Source: DATHSN01 sp035464115 (GTDB taxonomy: Bacteria > Actinomycetota > Acidimicrobiia > Acidimicrobiales > SKKL01). Taken from it: a DNA stretch of 11,209 bases. The notes under the pieces are model-generated. The model ran no database searches. It had not been told where the DNA came from and saw only the letters and a program-made list of their open reading frames with translations. This document shows, one piece after another, positions 6,509-11,209 of the stretch (position 1 is the first letter of the stretch; each line of letters opens with the position of its first letter). Position numbers and translations under genes: made by a program. The stretch is from assembly GCA_035464115.1 (NCBI GenBank), contig DATHSN010000292.1:1-11209 (forward strand), in the 5' to 3' direction.

Positions 6509-7288
6509 GTGCGAGCGACACTGGTGGCCATGGGCTTGGTCCTGATGCTCGGCCTCACCGCGTGCGGCGACGACGCCGGGTCGGGCGCGGGCGCCGTCGA
6601 CCTCGCCGGTCGCGAGCTGTGGTCGGTGGCCCGCACCGTGGACGGCGCCGACCAGCCGCTGGTCGCGGGCAGCACCGTGCGGCTGACGTTCACCGACTCC
6701 GGGGTGAGCGCCAACGCCGGCTGCAACACGATCTTCGGCGACGCCCGCATCGAGGGCGACGAGCTGGTCGTCGGCGCGCTGGCGTCGACCAGCATGGCGT
6801 GCGAGCCCGACCTCATGGACCAGGACCAGTGGCTGGCCGACCTGTTGAGCTCGCGCCCCACGCTCGCCGTCGACGGCGACGAGGTCTCGCTCACGTCGGG
6901 CACGACGGTGCTCACCCTCGTCGACCGCCGGGTCGCCGATCCCGACCGTCCCCTCGTGGGCACCACCTGGACCGTCGACACGCTCATCAGCGGCGACGCC
7001 GCGTCGTCGCTCCCGGCCGGCGTCGATCCGCCCACCCTCACGATCGGCGACGACGGACGCTTCACGGCGTTCCTCGGCTGCAACCGGGCCAACGGACCGG
7101 TGGCCGTGGGCGACACCACGCTCACCTTCGGACCGGCGGCCACCACCCGGATGATGTGCCCGCCCGACGCCATGGACGTCGAAGCGACGGTGCTCGCCGT
7201 GCTCGACGGGGAGGTCACCTGGTCGATCGAGGGCCCGGCGCTGCACCTCGACGGACCCCACGGCGCGCTGCGGCTCGTCGCCGGGTGA
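6509..7288 (+). CDS. META-domain (HslJ-like) lipoprotein with two domain copies
   Basis: This is a predicted membrane-anchored extracytoplasmic lipoprotein of about 259 residues. With the GTG at 6509 the N-terminus is a short basic-hydrophobic signal ending in LGLTAC, a good lipobox with the lipidated cysteine at residue 19. Two META domains follow. The first contains SANAGCNTIFGDARIEGDELVVG and STSMACEPDLMDQDQW. The second contains TAFLGCNRANGPVAVGDTTLTFGP and TTRMMCPPDAMD. The paired GCN and M.C motifs of each domain are the META signature. In HslJ-like proteins the role is poorly defined, with heat and antibiotic stress suggested. An ATG at 6440 would add 23 arginine-rich residues and overlap the divergent reductase start; an ATG at 6530 would remove the charged n-region. 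The GTG is therefore a judgement call, with no clear ribosome-binding site. Confidence 0.85.
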   Translation: MRATLVAMGLVLMLGLTACGDDAGSGAGAVDLAGRELWSVARTVDGADQPLVAGSTVRLTFTDSGVSANAGCNTIFGDARIEGDELVVGALASTSMACEPDLMDQDQWLADLLSSRPTLAVDGDEVSLTSGTTVLTLVDRRVADPDRPLVGTTWTVDTLISGDAASSLPAGVDPPTLTIGDDGRFTAFLGCNRANGPVAVGDTTLTFGPAATTRMMCPPDAMDVEATVLAVLDGEVTWSIEGPALHLDGPHGALRLVAG

Positions 7289-7309
7289 GGTCGGGTGCGG
7301 TCGGGTGAG
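7280..7309 (+). repeat. 10-bp triple tandem repeat over the lipoprotein stop codon
   Basis: Three units in a row share the core CGGGTG: GCCGGGTGAG (7280-7289), GTCGGGTGCG (7290-7299) and GTCGGGTGAG (7300-7309). The TGA stop of the lipoprotein gene lies inside the first. This is a small tandem expansion, with no function evident. Confidence 0.7.
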
Positions 7310-7401
7310 CGCCCCGGCCGCCCCTGCGGTCGCCCGGTGAACGAGCGGCATCGGTAGCGTGAACGACCGTCGCGTCGACCCGACGCGGGGGAGCAGCACA
7401 C
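7289..7401 (+). promoter_or_regulatory. Intergenic region with weak hairpin and MFS promoter/RBS
   Basis: A 6-bp stem with one G-T wobble and a CCCT loop (7316-7331) could weakly terminate lipoprotein transcription. A TAGCGT -10-like box lies at 7355-7360, without a clear -35. A strong ribosome-binding site, GGGGGAG at 7387-7393, stands 8 nt before the GTG at 7402 and decides that start. Confidence 0.45.
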
Positions 7402-8679
7402 GTGACCGAACTCGACACGGGGAGCCAGGCCGAGCCCGGAGCGCGCCCACGGCGCCGCGGCGCCGACCTCGCCGACCGCACGTTCCGGTCGCTGCGGGTG
7501 GCGAACTACCGCCGGTTCTTCAGCGGGATGGCGGTGTCGGCCACCGGCCAGTGGTTGCAGCTGGTGGCCCAGGGGTGGCTCGTCCTCCAGCTCACCGACG
7601 ACGGGGTCGCCCTCGGCACCGTCACCGCCCTGCAGTTCCTGCCCATCCTGCTCGGTGGGGCCATGGGCGGGGTCGTGGCCGACCGCTTCGACAAGCGACG
7701 CCTGCTCATGGTCACCCAGTCGGCCGCGGCCACCCTCGCCCTCGTGCTCGGCACCGCGGTCGTGCTCGACCGGGCCACGATCGCGCTCGTCTACGCGCTG
7801 GCGTTCGCGCTCGGGTGCGTCAACGCCGTCGACAACCCCACCCGGCGCAGCTTCATCGCCGAGCTGGTGCCGGGCGAGCACGTCACCAACGCGGTGAGCC
7901 TCAACACCACGGTGATGACCTCGGCCCGCATCGTCGGGCCCGCCCTGGCGGGGCTGCTCATCGGGACGGTCGGGCTGGCGGCGTGCTTCTTCCTGAACGG
8001 GGTGTCGTTCATCGCCGTGCTGATCGCCCTGTGGCGGATCCGTCCCGACGAGCTGTTCCGGTCGGCCCCCGCCCGCCGCGCCCCGGGCCAGGTGCGCGAG
8101 GGGCTCCGCTTCGCCCTCGGCCACGCCGACGTGCGCATCGCGCTGATCATGGTCGGCGTCGTGTCGACCGCGGCGTTCAACTACCAGGTGGTGGTGCCGC
8201 TGCTCGCCGAGCGGACGTTCGGCGGCGATGCCACCACCTTCGGGTTGCTGCTGTCGGCGACCTCGGTGGGGTCGTTGCTCGGGTCGCTGTTCACCGCGGG
8301 GCGGGTGACGGTGACCGTGCCGTTCCTGGTCGCCACCTGCGCGGCGTTCGGCGCGGCGATGACGGTCGCCGCGCTCGCCCCCACCCTGCTGGTGCTCTTC
8401 GCGCTGGTGGTCCCCATGGGCGCGGCGGGCGCCGCGTTCGTGTCGGGGGCGAACGGGTTGCTGCAGGTGGCCACCGCGCCGGAGTACCGGGGGCGGGTCA
8501 TGGCGCTGTACTCGGTGGTCTTCCTCGGCTCGACACCGATCGGCGGGCCCATCGTGGGGGCCATCGCCGAGGCGTTCGGGGCCCGCTGGGGGTTCCTCGT
8601 GGGCGGCGGGGTCACCCTCGCGGTGGCAGCGGTGGTGGCCACCACCCGGCTGCGGCCGGGTCGCCTCACCCCCGCCTGA
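7402..8679 (+). CDS. MFS transporter, EntS/MFS_3-like exporter (DHA3 type)
   Basis: This 425-residue integral membrane protein is a proton-driven exporter of the MFS_3 family, which includes enterobactin exporter EntS and macrolide exporters. A basic cytoplasmic tail of about 30 residues precedes NYRRFFSGMAVSATGQWLQLVAQGWLVLQLT, the hallmark first-helix segment. Motif A between helices 2 and 3 reads GGVVADRFDKRRLL. The motif SFIAELVPGEHVTNAVSLNTTVMTSARIVGPALAGLL is also family-typical, as is EYRGRVMALYSVVFLGSTPIGG in the C-terminal half. I count roughly twelve hydrophobic helices with a central charged loop (about residues 215-235, RIRPDELFRSAPARRAPGQVREG). The GTG start has a strong GGGGGAG ribosome-binding site. 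It lies 113 bp after the META lipoprotein on the same strand and converges on the hotdog gene with a 12-bp gap. Substrate is not predictable; no siderophore genes are nearby. Confidence 0.92.
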   Translation: MTELDTGSQAEPGARPRRRGADLADRTFRSLRVANYRRFFSGMAVSATGQWLQLVAQGWLVLQLTDDGVALGTVTALQFLPILLGGAMGGVVADRFDKRRLLMVTQSAAATLALVLGTAVVLDRATIALVYALAFALGCVNAVDNPTRRSFIAELVPGEHVTNAVSLNTTVMTSARIVGPALAGLLIGTVGLAACFFLNGVSFIAVLIALWRIRPDELFRSAPARRAPGQVREGLRFALGHADVRIALIMVGVVSTAAFNYQVVVPLLAERTFGGDATTFGLLLSATSVGSLLGSLFTAGRVTVTVPFLVATCAAFGAAMTVAALAPTLLVLFALVVPMGAAGAAFVSGANGLLQVATAPEYRGRVMALYSVVFLGSTPIGGPIVGAIAEAFGARWGFLVGGGVTLAVAAVVATTRLRPGRLTPA

Positions 8680-8691
8680 TCGCGGCGGGCG

Positions 8692-9528
8692 CTACGCGCC
8701 AGCGGGGTCGGGCACGAGCCGGGCGAGGAGCGTGACCTCGGCGATGCGCCGCCCGTCGGTGTCGTCGGCCCACGACCGCAGCCAGAGCATCTCGGCGTCG
8801 TCGGTGGCGCCGACGTCGATCACCTGGGCGCCGAAGCGGTAGGCCCGGTCGAGCAGGAGCGGCCCGTTGCGGTGACGCAGCTCGACCGCCCGGTAGTACA
8901 CGATGGTGGGCTCCACCGAGTTGCGCAGTCCGGTCGTCGGGATGTGGGCGAGCGCCGACACCTCGGTGTGGGGCGTGGCGATCGGACCGCCCCACGGCGA
9001 GTCGCCGTCGTACCAGGGGAGGGGGCCGAGGACCTCGGCGTCGGCGAGGCGTCGACGCTGCTCCGTGCCGTCGAGCACGGCGGTGACCGCGTCGAGCCGG
9101 TCGCCGGGTTCGACGCCGGCCAGGATCCGCCGCGGGCGGTCGGGCGTGCCGACGAGGAAGCGTCGCTCGAGCTCGGAGACCTCGTCGGGTTCGCCGACCG
9201 CGGCCGTGCCGATGGCCACCGGCGAGCCGTCGGGACGTTCGATGCGCACCTCGACCTGGTCGCGCCCACCCGACCGGTGGGCGACCACCTGGGTGGGCTC
9301 ACCGTCGACGGTCGGCGACTCGAACCACAGCGACACCGAGCCCTGGCTGAACCAGCGGTCGCCGAACACGTCGACGAGCACCGGGGGGACGGCCTCGAGG
9401 TGGACGCGAGCCGAGACGAATCCGACGCGGATCTGGGGAACGAACACCCCGGCCCCCTGCGCGTCGAGCATGGACGACTCGTTGCGCGGCTCGACCACGT
9501 CGCCCCGCACCACACCGGTGTGGATCAT
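8692..9528 (-). CDS. Probable double hotdog-fold protein (thioesterase/MaoC-like), function unclear
   Basis: This 278-residue protein appears to contain two repeated halves. Each has a beta-rich segment ending in long amphipathic strands: VSLWFESPTVDGEPTQVVAHRSGGRDQVEVRIERPDGSPVAIGTAAVG in the first, AYRFGAQVIDVGATDDAEMLWLRSWADDTDGRRIAEVTLLARLVPDPAG in the second. The modified-side-chain pattern (…RPDGSPVAIGTA; …DGRRIAEVTLLARL) is the usual terminal strand pair of hotdog domains that act on acyl-CoA. I see no clear catalytic D/H pair of the hydratase type, so this is a structural guess. The ATG at 9528 was chosen for its GGAGG and GGGG tracts 4-14 nt upstream; the frame stays open to a TTG at 9600. 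It lies downstream of the desaturase on the same strand, which suits lipid metabolism, but is separated by hairpins. Confidence 0.5.
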   Translation of the reverse strand: MIHTGVVRGDVVEPRNESSMLDAQGAGVFVPQIRVGFVSARVHLEAVPPVLVDVFGDRWFSQGSVSLWFESPTVDGEPTQVVAHRSGGRDQVEVRIERPDGSPVAIGTAAVGEPDEVSELERRFLVGTPDRPRRILAGVEPGDRLDAVTAVLDGTEQRRRLADAEVLGPLPWYDGDSPWGGPIATPHTEVSALAHIPTTGLRNSVEPTIVYYRAVELRHRNGPLLLDRAYRFGAQVIDVGATDDAEMLWLRSWADDTDGRRIAEVTLLARLVPDPAGA

Positions 9529-9659
9529 GTTCCCCGCCTCCGCCGTCCGCACCCGCTTCACCCTGAGGTCAACTGAACCCCAGGTGACGCCGGCCGTCAA
9601 CCCGTGGGCTCGCCCACCGCCGTCCGGCGCCGATCGTCGCGGGCGGCGCGACCGACGGA
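9529..9659 (-). other. Gap between desaturase and hotdog genes with possible promoter
   Basis: Besides two hairpins near the desaturase 3' end, the gap holds TTGACG (- strand 9600-9595) followed after 17 nt by TTCAGT (9577-9572). These could be -35 and -10 elements for the hotdog gene, though the -10 is a poor match. A second TTGACC overlaps at 9572-9567 with no partner. The frame of the hotdog gene is open through half of the gap without family similarity. Confidence 0.3.
9604..9652 (-). terminator. Two hairpins downstream of the desaturase, candidate terminator
   Basis: Reading along the - strand from the desaturase stop at 9660, a perfect 6-bp stem (GTCGCG/CGCGAC, 5-nt loop, 9652-9636) begins 8 nt after the stop. 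A second stem (GTGGG/CCCAC with a four-base loop, 9617-9604) follows. Neither is followed by a U-run, which is usual for GC-rich actinobacterial terminators but leaves the call uncertain. Confidence 0.4.
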
Positions 9660-10583
9660 TCAGACCCCGGCGAGCTCGGCGGCGTCGGCGGCCGCCCGCT
9701 TGTCGGCCATGCGTGCCGCGACGCGACCCGACTTGGCCAGGTAGGCCACCAGCTCGTCGCGGGCGGCCTCACCGGTGGCGTCGAGGCCCTCGACGTTCTC
9801 GATGTCCCAGTGCCGCAGCACCACCGGCACGAGGATGTGCTCGTGGTGGGCGACCAGGTCGTAGATGCCCGCCTTGGCGATGGCCTTGGAGTGCGCGGCG
9901 AAGTCGGGGATGCCGGTGCCGGGCATGGCGAAGCCGATGACCTCGTCGGCGATGGCCCGCATCATGGTGGAGGGGTCGGCCTCGAGCGCCGCCTTGGCGA
10001 TGTCGCGGTAGAAGAGGAAGTGGAGGTTCTCGTCGGACGCCACCCGGGCCATCACCTCGTAGCCGGCGGGGTCGTCGAGCATCTTGCCGGTGTTGCGGTG
10101 GGCGATGCGCGTGGCCAGCTCCTGGATGGCCAGGTAGGCGAACCCGTGGAACGCCGTCGGCGGCTCGGGCACCTCGCCCGACGACATCTGCACCATGCGG
10201 GCATCCTCGAGCGCCACCGGATCGATCGACCGGGTGACCACCAGGTAGTCGCGGATGGCCATGGCGTGACGGCCCTCCTCGGCCGTCCACCGGCGGGTCC
10301 ACTCCGACCAGGCGCCGCCACCGGGACCCCCGAACATGCGGTGCACGTCGCGGAAGTAGTACGGCAGGTTGTCCTCGGTGAGCAGGTTGACGAACAGCGC
10401 CGAGCGCACCGGCGCGGGCACCACCGCGTCGGCGGGGTCCCACTCGTAGTCGGCCTCGAAGTCCTCGCCCCGGCTCCACGGCACCACGGCGTGGGGGTAC
10501 CAGGTGCGGGTGGCCTCGAGGTGGCGCTCGAGGAGCTGCTCGGCGGTGGGGGCGAGCTCGTGGAGCAGATCGAGATCGTTCAT
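9660..10583 (-). CDS. Diiron acyl-ACP desaturase (DesA1/DesA2-type, FA_desaturase_2)
   Basis: This 307-residue soluble enzyme should introduce a double bond into acyl chains carried on acyl carrier protein, using O2 and a ferredoxin-type electron donor at a diiron centre. All six expected iron ligands are visible: Glu70 in LLTEDNLPYY, Glu103 and His106 in TAEEGRHAMAIRDYLV, Glu155 in LAIQELATRIAH, and Glu185 and His188 in VASDENLHFLFYRD. The N-terminal YPHAVVPWSRGEDFE and WDPADAVVP, and TRSIDPVALEDARMVQM, match mycobacterial DesA-type proteins. Length is normal. The ATG at 10583 is supported by a promoter whose predicted transcription start is the A of that ATG. The promoter carries a palindrome in its spacer, so repression by a TetR-like factor is likely. 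No electron-donor gene lies in the window. Confidence 0.93.
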   Translation of the reverse strand: MNDLDLLHELAPTAEQLLERHLEATRTWYPHAVVPWSRGEDFEADYEWDPADAVVPAPVRSALFVNLLTEDNLPYYFRDVHRMFGGPGGGAWSEWTRRWTAEEGRHAMAIRDYLVVTRSIDPVALEDARMVQMSSGEVPEPPTAFHGFAYLAIQELATRIAHRNTGKMLDDPAGYEVMARVASDENLHFLFYRDIAKAALEADPSTMMRAIADEVIGFAMPGTGIPDFAAHSKAIAKAGIYDLVAHHEHILVPVVLRHWDIENVEGLDATGEAARDELVAYLAKSGRVAARMADKRAAADAAELAGV

Positions 10584-10617
10584 CCGTTCAGCCTACCTAC
10601 CAGTCGGTAGGGGTCAA
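10584..10617 (-). promoter_or_regulatory. Leaderless desaturase promoter
   Basis: On the - strand, TTGACC (-35, 10617-10612) and TAGGCT (-10, 10595-10590) are separated by exactly 16 nt. The last T of the -10 is followed by GAACGG and then the ATG at 10583. The predicted transcription start therefore coincides with the first base of the start codon, giving a leaderless mRNA. No ribosome-binding site is present, in agreement. Confidence 0.75.
10596..10611. promoter_or_regulatory. Palindromic operator filling the desaturase promoter spacer
   Basis: CCTACCGACTGGTAGG (- strand) is a perfect 6-4-6 inverted repeat. It occupies precisely the 16 bp between the -35 and -10 hexamers, where a bound dimer would exclude RNA polymerase. 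Size and symmetry suit a TetR-family repressor. A further half-site-like TAGG overlaps the -10. The responsible regulator is not identified; the upstream region of the TetR gene at 4204 lacks this palindrome. Confidence 0.7.
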
Positions 10618-10651
10618 CCGGGGTGGACGAATGAGCCACCCGGCCCATAGA

Positions 10652-10820
10652 TCTCACTCTCCGTGGTGCTTACACTGCTCTCAGTACATACGAGCGGTCA
10701 CCCAGCCAGGTGGCCGTCTCGGGGACACGTTGATCCTTCCGACTCCCTTGGTCGCACACAGTCGGAAGAGGAGTGAGAGCGAACCCGGCCCCGACGTCGC
10801 ACACACGTCCCGGTCGGGTT
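10652..10820 (+). ncRNA. Candidate structured 5' leader RNA of the secreted-protein gene
   Basis: Three strong hairpins lie in series. P1 (10691-10721) pairs CGAGCGGTCACC with GGTGGCCG-T-CTCG (one wobble, one bulge, 6-nt loop). P2 (10736-10768) is a perfect 9-bp stem, CTTCCGACT/AGTCGGAAG, with a 15-nt loop. P3 (10782-10820) is a 16-position stem with two C-C mismatches and a G-T wobble around a 7-nt loop. GCTCTCA (10677-10683) can pair with TGAGAGC (10774-10780), closing P1 and P2 into a three-way junction directly abutting P3. A competing partner for the same 3' strand exists at 10652-10659. A TACACT -10-like box (10671-10676) is possible, but would start transcription near 10683, inside the closing helix, so the true start is uncertain. 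It matches no riboswitch class I can recall. Confidence 0.45.
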
Positions 10821-10867
10821 CTCCGCGTTGGAGCGCCTCCGGGGCACCGAGCCTCCAGGAGCCCTCC

Positions 10868-11209
10868 ATGATCCGCACCTCCCTCCGCAGCCGCCGCCTC
10901 GCCGCCGCATCGTTCGCGGCGGTCCTCGCCCTCGGCGCCCTCGCCTCCCCCGCCGCAGCCGCCAAGCCCGAGAACCCCGGCCGGGGCGGCGACGTCGACG
11001 CACCGCCGACCCAGAGCGAGGCGACTGCCACCCGTATTGAGTGGGGCGGCAAGTTGGGAGCAGAGCACCTGGCCACTGGCGACGATTGCCAACCCGGGCA
11101 GATGATCGAGTGGCACCTCGTCTTGACCCCCAAGGGCAAGACCATCGACGAGGTCACAGACCTCAACGTGTCGTTCAACGGCACCCCGGCCACCATGACG
11201 ATCGATCAC
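10868..11209 (+). CDS. Secreted protein of unknown function, N-terminal part (3' truncated by window edge)
   Basis: An ATG at 10868 opens a frame that stays open for 114 codons to the last base. The start is fixed by AGGAG (10857-10861) six bases upstream. Residues 1-32 form a textbook Sec signal peptide: basic MIRTSLRSRR, a hydrophobic alanine/leucine core and an AAA cleavage site near residue 31-32. The mature part begins with a proline/glycine-rich linker (KPENPGRGGDVDAPPTQSE) and continues into a beta-rich region (ATRIEWGGK, DDCQPGQMIEWHLVLTP, DEVTDLNVSFNGTPATMTIDH) that suggests an extracellular beta-sandwich. I do not recognise the family. From about residue 50 the codons include ATT, CGT, TTG, GGA, ACT and ACA, less GC-biased than the neighbours, hinting at different ancestry. 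A long structured leader precedes it. Confidence 0.85.
   Translation, partial: MIRTSLRSRRLAAASFAAVLALGALASPAAAAKPENPGRGGDVDAPPTQSEATATRIEWGGKLGAEHLATGDDCQPGQMIEWHLVLTPKGKTIDEVTDLNVSFNGTPATMTIDH

Noticed and set aside
5458..8124. An 888-codon open frame on the - strand extending upstream of the MDR reductase across the lipoprotein and MFS genes
   Set aside because: Only 5458-6441 shows a protein family. The rest is antisense to well-supported genes and has the arginine/proline/serine-rich composition of a GC-rich shadow frame.
9810..10610. A 266-codon + strand frame opposite the desaturase
   Set aside because: It is antisense to a gene with all six diiron ligands intact; its composition is typical of a shadow.
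10596..10611. Assignment of the TetR protein at 4204-4872 as the repressor of the desaturase
   Set aside because: The palindrome is not present in the regulator's own upstream region and the genes are 5 kb apart; nothing in the sequence links them.
10652..10820. Known riboswitch classes (cobalamin, SAM, c-di-GMP, c-di-AMP) for the structured leader
   Set aside because: I could not find the conserved core sequences of these classes as I remember them; a covariance-model search would be decisive.
10670..11209. - strand open frames across the leader and the last gene
   Set aside because: They run opposite a gene with a clear ribosome-binding site and signal peptide, have no recognisable domain, and their overlapping alternatives are mutually inconsistent.

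Overview
The window is very GC-rich DNA (above 70% by eye). Its genes are tightly packed, with GTG starts and strong third-position GC bias. The gene set is an acyl-ACP desaturase of the DesA type, an EntS-like MFS transporter, a DUF4031 protein, a TetR regulator and MDR and flavodoxin-fold quinone reductases. Together with several -10 boxes of the form TANNNT placed 6-9 nt before a start codon (leaderless transcription), this points to an actinobacterium, plausibly class Acidimicrobiia. The taxonomic call is inference. Most of the window looks like ordinary chromosomal housekeeping and accessory metabolism. No phage, transposase, CRISPR, tRNA or rRNA was seen.

Layout. Positions 1-420 hold the C-terminal part of an unrecognised + strand protein. 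Convergent to it is a - strand pair: an HSL-type alpha/beta hydrolase (1098-2045) whose stop overlaps the start of a secreted M15 peptidase (427-1098). Divergent from the hydrolase are two tandem paralogous flavodoxin-fold quinone reductases (2115-2705, 2716-3303). A 184-bp convergent gap (3304-3487) carries two 67-bp near-identical repeats, each with a 39-nt dyad. Next come a - strand glyoxalase-like (VOC) protein (3488-4123) and, divergent from it, a + strand TetR regulator (4204-4872). A - strand pair follows: DUF4031 protein (4879-5436) and MDR quinone oxidoreductase (5458-6441). A + strand META-domain lipoprotein (about 6509-7288) and an MFS exporter (7402-8679) come next. Two further - strand genes are a probable hotdog-fold protein (8692-9528) and a diiron acyl-ACP desaturase (9660-10583). 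The window ends inside a + strand secreted protein (10868 onward), which runs off the edge and has a long structured leader.

How the genes work together. Redox and detoxification functions recur: three quinone reductase-like enzymes, a VOC protein and an exporter. Lipid functions appear at the right: a desaturase and a possible acyl-CoA-handling hotdog protein. No single pathway is demonstrable.

The most informative signals are non-coding. The desaturase promoter has a 6-4-6 palindrome that exactly fills the 16-bp spacer between a TTGACC -35 and a TAGGCT -10, with the ATG at the predicted transcription start. The leader of the last gene (about 10677-10867) contains three strong hairpins, two of which carry the same 10-nt sequence at the loop, and a closing helix around the first two. 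This leader is the best candidate for an undescribed element here.
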